Assembly: GCA_032358165.1 (NCBI GenBank) | Contig: JAALGY010000008.1 | Span: 1,054,001-1,118,000 of the forward strand | Length of the DNA stretch: 64,000 nucleotides | From: Diplosphaera chodatii | Taxonomy: Eukaryota > Chlorophyta > Trebouxiophyceae > Prasiolales > Stichococcaceae | Reading direction: 5' to 3' | In this document: piece by piece, positions 1 to 12,628 of the stretch | How positions within the stretch are numbered: the stretch's first letter is position 1 | How the letters are laid out: each line of letters starts with the position of its first letter | Program-made: the position numbers and the translations under genes | The notes under the pieces: generated by a model | The model's input: only the letters and a program-made list of their open reading frames with translations | Told to the model about the DNA's origin: nothing | The model's database searches: none

Positions 1-1760
1 ACTTTGGGCTGTCCGTCTTCTTCAAGCCCAATGAGGTCTTCAATGACGTTGTTGGCAGCCCCTACTACGTGGCACCAGAGGTGAGACGATGGAATGATGC
101 ACCTGCTGTTGCCAGTCTCTGTCCTTCGGTTCCTGGCAAGATGTGTCACAGGGAGGGCTGCACCACATGCTAATCTCCATCTGCACAGGTCCTGCGGCGG
201 AAGTATGGCAAGGAAGCCGACATCTGGAGCTCTGGTGTCATCCTGTACATCCTACTGTGTGGCGTCCCACCGTTCTATGGCGAGTCAGAGCAGCAGATCT
301 TCGACTCGATCCTGAAGGGGCGCCTTGACCTGTCGTCCGACCCCTGGCCGCGGATATCCAGCGATGCAAAGGACGCCGTGCGGCGCATGCTCACCCAGGT
401 CTGCATGCTGGTCACAAGACCTGTGTTACGAGGCGTTCACTTGTCAGCATAGCAGCCACGGCCCTTTGTGCGGTGTTCATGGGAATGACAGGCTGATGCT
501 GCCCGCTGCAGGACCCCCGGAAGCGGGCGACCGCCGACGAGATCCTGCAGCACCAGTGGATGAAGGAGCACGGGACAGCCAGCAGCGCGCCGCTGGACAA
601 CGTCATCCTGCGCCGCATGCAGGGCTTCTCGGCCATGAACAAGCTGAAGCAGCAGGCGCTCTACATCCTGGCCAAGAACATGGCGCCCGCCGAGGTCGCC
701 GGCCTGCGCGCCATCTTCCAGGTGTCCACCACTTGGAACATCTGTATCACTCTCTGCAGCAAGCTGCACTGGCCAGATGTAACGACAGTTGGTTGCCCAC
801 ACCGGCAGAGTGACCCCTGCAGGCGATGGACACGGACAAGAACGGCACCATCACGATCGACGAGCTGCGGAGGGGCCTGCGGGAGCAGGGCAGCACCGTC
901 AGCGAGGAGGAGCTCGACACGCTGGTGAGCGATGTTCATCGAGATGCTCGTGGTGCGACTGTGCCTGCCGCACGGACGAGCCCACCCGCCTTTCGGTTGC
1001 AGCCAGCCGTGCTGAGGCTGTCATCAGCCTGCCCATGCAGGTTCGGCAACTGGATGCTGACAACTCAGGTGCGGACCCGCTGTTCTCCCTTTGCAAATTT
1101 TCGAGGGCAGGACAACTGTGTTGCATCTGTTTGCCCATCTTGCATCTTGACATGATACCGAGTCTTTTGGCAGGCGCAATTGACATCGAGGAGTTCATCG
1201 CTGGCACCATCAACCTGAGCGCGATGCAGAGCAGCGATAACCTTGCGGCTGTTTTCGAGGAGTTCGACACCGATGGCTCAGGTTACCAGTCGTTGTCGAG
1301 CCCAACCTTGGTACAGCTGCTGTCTTGCTGTGATGCAGTACCAGCGTGCGCAGAAGGTGAAGGTGATGCTGACAAACGAAGTGGTAAACTGCAGGGTTCT
1401 TGTCGCGCGATGAGCTGTACGCTGCTCTGAAGCAGTATGGCGGCGACGTGCACGTGGACATTGAGCAGGTCCTGGCTGAGGTTGACAAGGTGACCTTGCA
1501 TGTGCAGACCCTGCTACTGCTGTGGTGCTCTGTGTTCTCAACAAAGTTCACTTATGCATGCATTAACGTTGGGTTTACAGCCGTGTCTGAACTTTGCCTC
1601 TGACATGCAGGACGCTGACGGCAGGATTGACTTTGACGAGTTCACAGCCATGATGACGGCAGGCAACCAGGAGATCCTGTCGTCGAAATCGACACTGCGG
1701 CGGGCAGAACTTGCAGAGAAGGTGGTCAGCATGCGGCCGGCACGCAACAGCTCCTCCTGA
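1..1760 (+). CDS. Calcium-dependent protein kinase, C-terminal part (5' end outside window)
   Basis: Ser/Thr kinase of the plant/alga CDPK family, activated directly by Ca2+. Exons read <1-80, 189-398, 512-721, 823-924, 1041-1068, 1174-1281, 1395-1489, 1611-1760, and phases agree at every junction. The fragment opens in kinase subdomain VIII ([10 protein letters not shown]), continues with the C-lobe ([15 protein letters not shown]), then the junction/autoinhibitory segment ([15 protein letters not shown]). Four EF-hands follow: [36 protein letters not shown] and [12 protein letters not shown]. Each keeps Asp at position 1 and Glu at 12, so all four should bind calcium. The Lys-containing N-lobe, the catalytic HRD motif and any myristoylation site lie upstream of base 1. 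The stop is TGA at 1758-1760. The neighbouring citrate synthase is on the same strand but unrelated. Confidence 0.93.
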
Positions 1761-2521
1761 GGACTTTGCGCATGCCGCCGCCATGTCTGCACACATATCA
1801 CGTGCAAAATACTGGGGGAAAGTACGGTCTAATTCCTACAGCGGCAACACTTACTGTCATGGTGCCGTCGGAAGTTGTTAGCAATGGGGTAGATAGACTA
1901 GCACAGGGCCGGTTTTTTGCTTGCTAGCCAGTGGATGACAGCTCGGCTGCGGCCCATTCATCTGCCACAGAAGCCCCCCCTACGAAGGTATCAGTGTCAC
2001 AGATTGCCTAGTGATGAAGTGCCTACATGTTTGACGATGGAAGACAGCAGTGTTGAACCATTCGGTGGTGGTCGCAGTCTGCTGCTTGACTCTGCTAAGT
2101 AATGTATTCGCTGACAAGGGTGTGTCCAGCTGGGCACGGGCGGCGTCCTCTGTTGACCAGCAGCTGCTCAACCCAACAGCTGAGTTTCATAGCAAATAGC
2201 CCTGGGTTGCTCCGGATGATGGCCGAATGTGCTCAGTCCGAACATGGGGTCCACCCCAGCAGTCTTGTGCACATGCAGTCGATGGCGTTCATTGCCTGAA
2301 TCAAGGTTGTGAGGTAGGTCGCCGCTGCTAGTCATACTAGGACGTTTGCGTAATCTCCATGCTGACTGTGCACCGCAAAACCGTCACAACTTGGCCAACA
2401 GCTTCACAAGCCGCATTGTACATGCTTGCAGCCGTGCATGCTGATTGGCGCATTGATATTCCGTACCCTTTGCTACCTGGAGCCGTCAGCAGGCCTCACT
2501 CGGGTGGGCCAGGTTGCCCTG
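1761..2521. other. Intergenic: CDPK 3' region and citrate synthase promoter
   Basis: About 760 bases between two genes on the same strand. It should hold the CDPK 3' UTR and the upstream region of citrate synthase. I see no coding continuity with protein-like composition, no RNA gene and no clear repeat. Confidence 0.5.
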
Positions 2522-5433
2522 ATGGCGCCTGACCAGGCCCGACAGCGTCTGGCAGCCCTCTCACGACACCTAGGCAGTGCTACATTGAATGGCGATGATA
2601 GTGTGCAGATGCATGATACCAAAGGTATGCCCCACCCAGCAAGTGCATGTTGCCAGGGTGATGGGGGATGCCAGGCAGCTGTGACCTATCTGCATCAGGC
2701 GTGTGCCAGGTGTTTTCGGTGTCAGCCGTCAAATACACACGAGGTGATGGTGACGACGCAACGCTTAGTGCATCCACGTGTCTGCAGCCGAGGAGCGACC
2801 CACGCCGCTGGGCGGCCCCGGCACACTCAGCGTCACTGACGAGCGGACGGGGAAGACCTACAAGCTGCAGCTGGACGACCACGGCCACTTGAAGGCCAAT
2901 GATCTCAAGCAGATCACGGCGGGCGGCGATGGCGTGGGGCTGCGCACATACGATCCAGGGTGAGTGTGCAGATACAGGTGCCGGAACTGCCTGGCTGGTA
3001 TGCAGAGCAAACACCGCCCCTACGTTCCAACCTGCTACGCGCCATGCGCAGGCTGTTCAACACCGCCACGGTGAAGTCCACGATCTCATACATTGATGGC
3101 GACAAGGGTATCCTGCGCTACCGCGGCTACCCAATTGAGCAGCTGGCAGAGAAGTCCAGCTTCCTCGAGGTGCATGGCACGTGCCACTCACAGCAGACAG
3201 TTGCCTGTTTTGCGATGCATCACATCAGCTTGCATCACATCAGCAACCACAGAGCTTCAAGCCTGCTGGTGTCACCCTGACCTTCCACTGCCATGTTGCA
3301 CAGGTGGCTTACCTGCTGGTGTATGGCCACCTGCCGCTGCCCAAAGAGCTGACGCGGTGGGAGGAGGCTGTCATGCGCCACTCGGCCGTGCCCGTGACAG
3401 TGGTGCGCTGCTGAGCATGCACACGTTGTGCCTTGCTAACAGCGCGCAGTGTCATCAGGCAAGCCACCCCACTGCAGGCGACCACACAGCGCTCTGCATG
3501 TCGATCGATGCTTGCTCACATGTTGCGTTGACACGACAGGAGAATGTGGTGTCGGCGTTGCCGCACGACTCCCACTTCATGGGCATTCTGCTGGCGGAGA
3601 TCTCGGCTTTGTCGACGTGCCACCCGGAGCAGAACCCGGCGCTTGCAGGCCAGGATGTGTATAAGAGCAAGGAGATCGTCGACAAGCAGATCCTGCGCCT
3701 GATAGGTGTTTTCATCCGTGCTTTTGCAAAGCGTTGCTGCAAGCGCAGTGTCCCTGATGCATGGTCGATGTCCGACTGCTGAGATGCGCCCGCCAGGATG
3801 ATGCCAGGCTGGCCAGGACGTGTGTTCGTGCGCTGCAGGCAAGGCGCCCGCGATGGCGGCGCTGGCGTACCACCGGGCCACGGGGCGCCGCGCGGCGCAG
3901 CCCAACCAGCGGCTGGGCTATGGCGAGAACTTCCTGTACATGCTGGACGCCGGCGCGAAGGGCGCCTACAAGCCCAACCCGCGGCTCGCGCGCGCCATCG
4001 AGATCCTGTTCATCCTGCACGCCGAGCACGAGATGAACTGCTCCACAGCCGCCGTCAGGTGGGCGGGTGCTGCTGGAGCCTGAGACGCTGAGCTGCGTCT
4101 TTGCTGATGCTGTAGAGCTGGATCTGACACCGCAATTGATGCCTGTCCACTGAGCTGCCAGCGGGCAGCACCCCGTACACCCCGCCACCGCCGACACGCG
4201 CCCGCACACGCCGCGCAGGCACCTGGCCAGCAGCGGGGTGGACGTGTACAGCGCGGTGGGCGGCGGGGTGGGCGCCCTGTACGGCCCGCTGCACGGCGGC
4301 GCCAACGAGGCGGTGCTGCGCATGCTGGAGCGCATCGGCAGCACCGACAACATCCCCGGCTTCATCGAGGGCGTCAAGAACCGCAAGGAGAAGCTGTTCG
4401 GCTTCGGCCACAGGCGAGCTGCGGCTGCTGGTGCCGCGCCCGTGTCCAGCCTCTCCCAGCTGCTGTGCTCTGGCTTGGAGGAGCAGCATGCAAAGGCTCT
4501 CCGCAGAATATCAGCTTGGCTGCAAGCTATTGTAACCTTGGTTCCTTTGCTCAAAACAGGGTCTACAAGAATTTCGACCCACGCGCCAAGATCATTCGGG
4601 AGATTGCTGACGAGGTGTTCCAGATCACGGGGCGCGACCCCCTGATCGATGTGGCCATCGAGCTCGAGAAGGCCGCGCGCTCGGACGAGTTCTTCACCAA
4701 GCGCAAGCTGTACCCCAATGTCGACTTCTACTCTGGTAAACCAAGTCCTGCTTCGGTCTGCATGTGCGTTGGCAGGTTGCATGCATGGGAGGCTGCTAAT
4801 CTCAAAGCATTGCAACTGGGCTTGGCTGCCGGACCCATCATCTGCCTGCTGCATCTGATGCTTCCCCAAAACCTTTATTGGTTACACTGCAGGGCTTGTC
4901 TACCGGGCACTGGGCTTCCCACCGCAATTCTTCACAGTGCTGTTCGCCGTGCCACGCATTGTGGGCTACGTCAGCCACTGGCGCGAGTCGCTTGCAGACC
5001 CTGATGTGAAGATCATGCGCCCACAGCAGGACTACAGGGTGTGCACCTCCAAACTGCTGGAATCAGTGTCTCGCACTCGGGTCGAGGGGTCCCAAAACCG
5101 AGCTGCTGCCTGCAGCATCTGCCAAGCCGCAGAAAGCACATCATGGCAGCCATCACTACATGATAGTTGTGTGAATCGCTCCCTTTTAACAATGCGCAGG
5201 GTGTGTGGCTACGGGACTACACGCCCCTGACGGAGCGACGGGAAGGCGACAACAACTACAGGGGTGATGACATGGGCAGGGTTCCACCGTCCAATGCCTA
5301 CCAGCGTCGTGTGGCAGGTGCGTCCCTCATAGTATGCAAGGCTTGCAATGACTTTGGGCGTTTGATCATTGCCTGCATTGGGGCTGCAACAATCACTGTG
5401 TCACTCTGACCTGCAGGCACCAACTGGACATGA
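2522..5433 (+). CDS. Citrate synthase, peroxisomal (PTS2) type
   Basis: Condenses acetyl-CoA with oxaloacetate to citrate. Eleven exons: 2522-2624, 2788-2959, 3052-3169, 3304-3399, 3540-3705, 3839-4058, 4219-4413, 4560-4735, 4893-5038, 5200-5317, 5417-5433. Phases close at every junction. Family blocks include [49 protein letters not shown] (catalytic His) and [10 protein letters not shown]. The ATG at 2522 is chosen because residues 9-17 are RLAALSRHL, an exact PTS2 signal, (R/K)(L/V/I)x5(H/Q)(L/A), placed as in plant glyoxysomal citrate synthases. No PTS1 is present; the protein ends GTNWT. This points to the glyoxylate cycle or peroxisomal beta-oxidation rather than the mitochondrial TCA cycle. 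The 3399/3540 junction is the least certain. Intron 4414-4559 starts with GC. Confidence 0.95.
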
Positions 5434-6179
5434 TACAGTGTCAACACACACATCGGGCATGTTTGCATGGTCAACACATGATGCAAGCGGGTGCCAACTT
5501 AGGGTTGCGGTGGCTTAGTCGGCCATCACACAGGATTGCTGAGCAGCACAGTGGCTGTTACAGTTCGTTCATTCGGGATGTTGTCCCTGGGTCAGGTTCT
5601 GTGCAAATCCAGGAAATGCAGATCGCCATGCCCATTCACTGCAACCGTGCAGCTTGGCTCGTCTTTAAGCGAAGCTCTATGAGCGACAGCATCTGTTACA
5701 CATTCGACCATGACAACTACACAAGTGCTGATACGAATACATGCTCAGGGCACAGGCTCACCGTCGCACAATACAGACATCGCCAACAAACTTGGCCCTC
5801 AATACAGATGCAATATTTGAGCGTTGCTCACCGCATGAAGCATACACAAGACTAGCCAATAAATCTGGCAACATCCTCGCTCACACTCACAAAAATACTA
5901 CTGCTGTCAATCTTGCCGCTGCTCAGCTTCCTCCGCCATCAGTGGACACACCGGGACTGGATGCGTACAGAGTTGGCGGAGGAATCACTTCGTGTTGGTT
6001 GCTCAGAATGCCAGTTGCTGTCGCTATGCATGCATCCATGTCAGATGGCATGCCCGCGTGAGGGTAGTCACTGCAACTCACATCCGGCAGCAAGCCGCCT
6101 GCGCAGCCAAAGCACTCATGTCGCCACAGCATATGGAAAGTTGCATTTTGAGTTGACGCCTGGGCGTGGCTGCCAGGCC
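5434..6179. other. Intergenic between convergent genes
   Basis: About 745 bases between the stop of citrate synthase (+) and the stop of the CtpA-type protease (-). Presumably both 3' UTRs. Short open frames exist on both strands, but none resembles a protein family. No RNA gene or strong repeat seen. Confidence 0.5.
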
Positions 6180-9100
6180 TCAGGTAGTAGATGTCGAACA
6201 TATGCACATCAGTTTTGCAAAGGCTTTGCGATACTTCTCGGCAATGCTGTGCCCGTCCGCACCCTCCCGGGTGATGTCCCAACTATGTGGGGGCGGGCCC
6301 AAGTATTTGGCCACCGTCAGCTTCAGCCCTCCATCACCATGCACTTGTACCAAACAAATTCACACCAGTCAGTCGACGCATCGCACAAAGGGGATGCAAA
6401 CTTGATGCAGCCATGGCGTGCATGCCGTGGAGCAGGTCTGGCAGTAGATCTCACCTGGAAAGAAGTACTGTACAACGCCTTTCCCAAGGGTTTGCTCCCC
6501 AACTATTGACGCTCTGCACACATAGAGCTCGGCTATGACTGTGCGCTCACCATGCGCGCTCAAGGAGATTGCTCACATTACGTGTGGTAGAGAATCCGAC
6601 CAACTACAGACAGCCTTCCTCGTCAAGTGCCTGCTGCCTGAAAGAACCGTGTTCACCTGCCATTCTCCCTAAGTGCTCCTGCCAGCACTTCAGACGCTGA
6701 TGCTGTGGCGCGGTTTGTGATCAGAAGCACCGGTGCGTGTGTCATGGTGCCTGAAAGGACAGTTTCACACCGGTCCCAGTCTGTTCACTGTGTGCAGGCA
6801 TCTCACAGTTGCACTTGTGGCATGCATATGCTCGACAATGCCTGTGCACACCTGGTAAATTCTGGAAGATCTGGGTAGGTAAATGACCCGTCTGCGGAGC
6901 AGTTGACAAACGATTGGTCGGAGATGCGGAACAGCGTGCACAGACTGCAGGCTTGCAAGCAAGCAGGCCTGCAAGCAATTGCGCTGTTCGGTACCTGAAA
7001 GCTGTTGTCGATGAAGCCACCCGCCGTTCGCACAGTTGCGGCCACAGCACAGTTGGCATCCAGCAGGAGCGAGGCAATGGCGATCGCCTCCTCAAACACT
7101 CCACCTACAGAGTGACAAGCTACCAAGTTGCCTGCTGTCTGCAAACCTAGGCAGTAACACAGCGCGACGCCTGCAACGAGGTCTGCCAAAGGAGTTTCTC
7201 GATATGGAAGGGACCATGCGCACCGGGATTGTTACGCAGATCGATGATGTACCCATCCACACCGTCCACCTCCCCTGCCAGCAGCGCTGCCTGCACAGCG
7301 CGTCTGGTCTCGGAGGTGAAGTAGTGGATCCGCACATAAGCCGCCTCCCTGCCGTCGCCCAATGGCAGCCTGGCCTGCAGAGTACAAGGCTCTTCAGAGG
7401 TCAGTGTACCGTGCAGCACGAGGTGTTGACATATTCTGGTCTACAGCGGCAAGACCAGACTTGCGGAAGGACGGGCCCACCTCCTTGACGGGGGGCTGCG
7501 GCAGCGAGCGGCGCTCGAGCGTCACATGTCGAGGGTGCCCAGCAGCATCGGCAACCTGCAGGTCCACCCGCGAGCCGGCCGGCCCTCGCAGCAGCGCTGT
7601 CACTTCGTCTTTCGTCAGGCCCGTCCCCTCAACATGGTAGTCATCTGCCGGACCAGGCACAACACACGAGTAAGTGTAGACAGGCTAACATGCAGTCATC
7701 ATACTGCTGGCCAGTGTGACCTCAGGCGCTGGACATTGCCCTAATGGTGGGATACAACGGTCATTGCAGGTCGTCGTGCTTCGTCGCGCACCTATCTGCA
7801 GGATGCGCTCGCCGCGCAGGATGCCAGCGGCCTCGGCGGGGCCCTCTGCGAGCGGCGCATCGACGGTCCAGCCACCGAGACTGCAGTTCACACACGGTGC
7901 TGTCAGTTGACGACATACATTGGAGTCTGTCTGCTATCTTCTACGCAGCAGCTAGATCTGACATGTGACAGCCTCTGCACCTGGAATGACGTCCGATGGC
8001 CAGGCCGCTGCCGGTCATCTGCATCGCCAGGTAGTCGCGCTCTGCCGGCTGCGGCTTCCGCAGCGCCCTGCACACAAAGTGATTTGCCCGTCAGATGGAC
8101 ACCCTGAGCAGCAACCACACGGCAATTGCACGGGCAGCAACATTCCTGTGCATGCCTGCGGAATGCTGATGGGGGCAGCCACTCGCTGTACGGGTCATCC
8201 AGTGACGCCACCATGTGGCTCAGTGCAGCATTCAGCTGGTGCTTGCTACGGATGACCCCGCCGCAGTCCTGTATATTCGACAGGAAAGACTCAACGCAAA
8301 GGATGTTGTGAGCGTGGTTGCAGCGTTCCAGGCATTGACATTGAAGCGGGGCACCTTCAGCGTCTGCAGGAGTGACCTGGCCCATGTCTCCTGTGAGAAC
8401 TTGCCATGCGCATCATAAAACTCGTTGGCCACCACCTGCCAGGCCTTCTCAAGGGTGATCCGGTTGGTCTCGCACAGCGAGCACCCTGCGCAACAGCATG
8501 CCTATCGTCGCCCACGGTTGTTGGTGTCATGAAATGCGGACAGCAGGCTGGCTTTGCTGTATCATAGCCCTTGCCTGGGCCCTCCTCGGCCTCCTGCTGG
8601 CTCTCCACATACCGCGCGTACTTGACGATCTCCAGCATCCCTCGGTATGCCTCCTCGGTGAAGAGCTCCTGCATCAAACCAGGACAGCGGTATGATGCAC
8701 TGCTCAGCCCATTGGCTCGACTGCCAGGGACAGCAGGACGCTGACGTTTGGCCCCTTTGCCGTGTGCAGGTATCGCACAGCAGCCAACCTTGTCGAGCTC
8801 AGCGATGGTCTCTGCTTCTCTGGCATTTGGCAGCGCAGAGCCAGAAGGTCGCCGCGAACGGCCATAGTGCAGATGGGATAAGTCGTCGTAAGAGGGGTGT
8901 GTGAGCGCCGCAGTCGGCTCCGGGGCGATACAGGCCATCACTGTGATGACTGCTGCTGCACATGCAGCCACGCATGCCCGCAGGCTGGCTGCAAGTGCGC
9001 CTGGACAGCAGGTGAGGGCCGATATGCCATGACGCCCATTCTGGTGAGCCTGGTCCAAAGGGGGCGATGACCCATTCTGTGACACATCAGCCGGGCTGGG

Positions 9101-9289
9101 CTGCCGGCTGCTGCTGGGAGGGGTGGTAGACAGGTGTGCATGCCTGTGCCCAAGCGCAGACCATAATACGCCTTTCCGCTGGCACGTCCGTCTGCTAAGC
9201 TGTAATGCTGGTCTCTTGCTGAAGCTACCAACACGCAGTTTGCCGGCTGTGGACAGGCACCCGCCGGTCACGATGCCCGTTAAGTGCAT
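6180..9289 (-). CDS. Thylakoid-lumen C-terminal processing peptidase (S41, CtpA type)
   Basis: Serine protease of the CtpA/tail-specific family, whose lumenal members trim the D1 C-terminus of photosystem II. Exons in transcript order: 9289-8789, 8668-8575, 8485-8355, 8268-8156, 8067-7981, 7880-7792, 7644-7481, 7374-7224, 7104-6995, 6951-6852, 6750-6657, 6513-6455, 6343-6180. All phases agree. A long transit peptide ends in a hydrophobic stretch with ACIAPEPTAALT, as in lumen targeting. Then come the N-terminal helices (KAWQVVANEFYDAHGKFS), SLDDPYSEWLPP, a PDZ domain (APLAEGPAEAAGILRGERI), DGYIIDLRNNPGG, the nucleophile block RATASASEVLAGALRENG and the lysine block GEQTLGKGVVQYFFP. The Ser and Lys of the catalytic dyad are both present. 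The short exon 6951-6852 is the weakest call. Two introns appear to begin with GC (at 8574 and 8155). An upstream ATG at 9409 is possible. It is one of probably several Ctp paralogues, so I cannot say that it is the D1 enzyme. Confidence 0.9.
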
Positions 9290-9941
9290 CTGATCGTGCG
9301 CACCATGCGCACGCCAGGGGGTCACATGCAGAGTGGTCTCAGGCGCACACGGCGAACACAGGCAATCATTTCCATGAAAGTGCTCCGAAGACTTGCAGCA
9401 GCGGTGCAAGTCAATGCGGACCAGCTGCGACCGAGCTGTGACCTGAGGCTGACTGTGTTGTGTATAAGCGGTTTGTTTCAGAGCCGCGATCTACCGGCCT
9501 TGCCCTGTCCTCGAGCAAAGCGTTACGCCTGTAATTGCAGGTCTTACGCATGTGCAGCGGATCACATGATAAGTATGCAATATGTGAAGCAATCAAGCAA
9601 ACCATGGTTGCCGAAGGTGTGCTGCACCTGCAGTAACATTCCGGTGCAGAAGATAGATGCCTGATCACCCGTCAATTGCTCAACACACTTTCAGCACTTG
9701 TCACATTACAGTCAGTACGCCCTGACAGTGTCGACCAGCAGTGCAGACCACCAAGTGTTTGTTGAAGGGGCTGCTTTTCGAAACGATCTGATTGTCGGTC
9801 AAACGTGTCTGCTCTGCTCGTCGCCGCATATGCGCTGATTACATCAGAGCACCGCTGCAGATTGGTGCGGTGTCATAGCGCTGCGCGGCATATGGGCCGT
9901 CGTCAGTAGTACCGACGCCAAGCAGCCTGAAGTGGACAGGC
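9290..9941. promoter_or_regulatory. Divergent promoter region, CtpA (-) / GPC acyltransferase (+)
   Basis: About 650 bases between two start codons on opposite strands, so it must hold both promoters and 5' UTRs. I recognise no specific element. The CtpA start could lie at 9409, inside this stretch. Confidence 0.45.
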
Positions 9942-12506
9942 ATGGCGCTGGACAGCCTGGGGGCTCTGGAGGCCCGCACGGCAGCCAGTGTTGACACAGC
10001 CAGCAGCAAGCCGCAGCCAGGCGTGCAGCATCCAGATGCTTCATCGCCCACACACAGCAGGCAGCAGGACCTGTCCACAGGCAGTTTCATGCTGGACGAG
10101 CTCGCGCTGCCATTCTGCTCGCTGCCGGAAGCATTCGATGCAGGTGCTGCAGTTTGCCCTGCGGCTCCTGTGAAGCATGCACGCAGCCCGGGTTGCGCAC
10201 TTGAGTCAATGGTCTGCATCGCGCTGGTGTGGCAATTCTGCATCTTGATGGACATGGAGCGCCCGCTTGCACGGCCTGTTTGCACAGCAACTCGCTCGTG
10301 CATAAGGTGCTGAAGAGCTCCTCTTGTGCCTTGGCAGCGTACGGACAGAGCCACGAGTATGACGAGGTGTGTGTTGCCTCGCACCTGCACAATCGTGGAT
10401 GCTTGTCACAATAGCCTGATCACCGCCTTGACCCTTCTTTTTATTGTTGCTGCACAGGTGGACATGGATGGCGTAGACTTCGTGCCTAACCTGCGGGATG
10501 TTTTGCGCCGACAAGTGACGCCGAACCGGATCAAGCTGCGAGACAAGCTGACATTCATGATCTTCACCACCGGCGCGCTGTGAGACACCTTGCCTTACTT
10601 GTTTCTCTTGGTAGACCAAACGCAACGAATAGGTGGTTGTGGACAACTACGAGGTCCCCGCACGTTGCAAGGGTGGAGCTTGCCTAAGTTGTTGGTACCA
10701 GTCGACAAGAGTGCGAGTTTGCAATTTCATACTGCAGGTTGAATGCCTATTGGCTGGGGTGGTCGCCGTCGACATTCTACCGGGTGTACACCATCGAGGT
10801 GCGCTATGAGAACACCCTCTGGAACCCTGATGATAGCAAATGCGATGTTCTGCATGAATCAGGAAAGGCATGCCATAACGACTGAAATGTGCATAACGTG
10901 CACACGTGCAGGCAATCGTGCTCATTGGCGTACGCTGGGTCCTGTACAAGCTCAAGCGATGGCATTACTACCTTCTAGGTGCTGTTGAAAGTGGGCGTCG
11001 TGTAGTATGCTCCCATGACCCATGCACCTGGTATCCCCAGCCCTAACAGCAGGCGTCGTGTTCACTGCAGACTTTTGCTACTTTGCCAACCTTGTGCTGC
11101 TGCTCCAGCTGTGGGTCCTGCCCAAGTCTGCGCTCCTGTACAAGGTAAGGCCTGCAGCTGCTTGCGGGGCGGTACCACGCTGTGCTGTGGTACAATCACC
11201 TGGGCAGACGAGCTGTGCGTAACCCGTGTTCTCCTGTGCAGGTGATGTTTGCCTACAGCGCCGGCCCGCTGGCATGGTCCATTGTGGCGTTCAGAAACAG
11301 CCTGGTGTTTCACAGCTTGGACAAGGTGTGTCTGGTGCACCGCACTGCAGGTTGCAGCTTGTGCTGCAGGCAGCCTAGGTGTGTCACCTCTGCGGCCACC
11401 TATGTATGAACAGACTGCTAGATGTGTGCGCCTTCTGCCGGTGCAGATCACGTCGCTGCTGCTGCACTGGATGCCAGCATGTGTGCTGTGGACGCTGCGT
11501 TGGTACCCCGACCGCAGCGTGAAGCTGGACTACGACAACCGCAGCGATGCAGCCAAGGCAAACCCCACCTGCAGGACGTTGACACGCAACCATGTCTGTG
11601 CCAGATGCACTGTCCGTACAGTGGTGATTGCTGCACAGTGTTGGAGCTGTTCCATGCAGGCTGAGTGGCAGCACGGCTCGTTGATGGATCTGGTGGTGCT
11701 GCCGCTGGTGCCGTACCTGGTGTGGGCCATCGCCTACTACATCAAGGTAACGCAACCTTGCTGCGTGTCCGCTGTGTCTGTTGCTGTATTGCCGTGTGCA
11801 TGAGTACGGCACTGGCTGCTGTCGAGTCATCCCGCAATCAGCCGATGAGGCATGCTGGATACAATGTGTCCTTGTGCTGCAGATCTTTGTGATCAGCACA
11901 CGCAAGATCCAGGCACGCGGGTATGAAACGCTGTACCAGTTCGCCACAGCCAACGAGCGCAGCCTATTTGGCCGAGTCGTGCTGCGGGCGCCAATGCGCC
12001 TGCGGGTGAGCACTGTTGTCACTGCAGCTGCCCTCCTGCCAGTAGCTTAGTGACTATGCCATTCAAAATGACTGTCAAAACACTGACCAACTCCGTGTCA
12101 TTGCAGCCGCTGGTGTATATGGTGATGCACATGGCCCTTGTGACGCTCACTTTCCTACTGGCGCGTCTCTTCTGGGAGTCCTTCTGGACGGTGCGCTGCT
12201 GATGTGGCAACGCTGAAATGACATAAAGTTGTTTCACACAATGTGTACTGATGGCATTGCTTTCGGCACCTGCAGCACACCGTATTCCTGATCTTCATCC
12301 TATCGCTGTCGGCCTTCAATGGCGCCAGCTTCTACTTTGAGGTTTTCGCCCACCGGTGCGTGGGGACTTAGTGTACTGACTTTCAATCATACACTATGAG
12401 GGTGTGCACAAGCAAAGCTACCGGGAGCCGACGTCTCAAACCAGCCATTGCTTACACTGCAGATATGTCGAGAATCTGGTGCGCACGGAGGAGTCCAAGG
12501 AAGACT
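9942..12506 (+). CDS. Glycerophosphocholine acyltransferase (GPC1/GPCAT, DUF2838 family)
   Basis: Multispanning ER-type membrane enzyme that acylates glycerophosphocholine to lysophosphatidylcholine, feeding phosphatidylcholine recycling. Family blocks in order: RIKLRDKLTFMIFTTGAL, YRVYTIE, DFCYFANLVLLLQLWVLP, YSAGPLAWSIVAFRNSLVFH, then SLDKITSLLLHWMPACVLW. Further membrane helices follow (VLPLVPYLVWAIAYYIK, VYMVMHMALVTLTFLLARLF, FLIFILSLSAFNGASFYFE), and the protein ends YVENLVRTEESKED with TAG at 12504. From the exon starting at 10459 (VDMDGVDFVPNL) onward the phases agree. Exon 11447-11557 is followed by a GC-type donor and rejoins at 11660. The N-terminal exon(s), taken here from ATG 9942 (Ser-rich, hydrophilic), do not join cleanly to 10459, so the start is provisional. 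Confidence 0.85.
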
Positions 12507-12628
12507 AGAGGGATTTGTCATAAGATGCATGAAACGTTGTATATTCAGAGGAAGGCAGTCATTCAGGTTGTAGGACTCGGCAATTGCAAATGGCATACCA
12601 GGGTGCAAACAGCATAATCACAGCACGC

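Noticed and set aside
3712..4869. Minus-strand open frame of 385 codons
   Set aside because: It is exactly antisense to citrate synthase exons and introns whose + strand encodes highly conserved blocks; the GC-rich codon pattern keeps the opposite strand open.
5913..6509. Plus-strand open frame of 198 codons between citrate synthase and CtpA
   Set aside because: Its right half is antisense to the CtpA exons at 6180-6343 and 6455-6513; the left half has no family resemblance.
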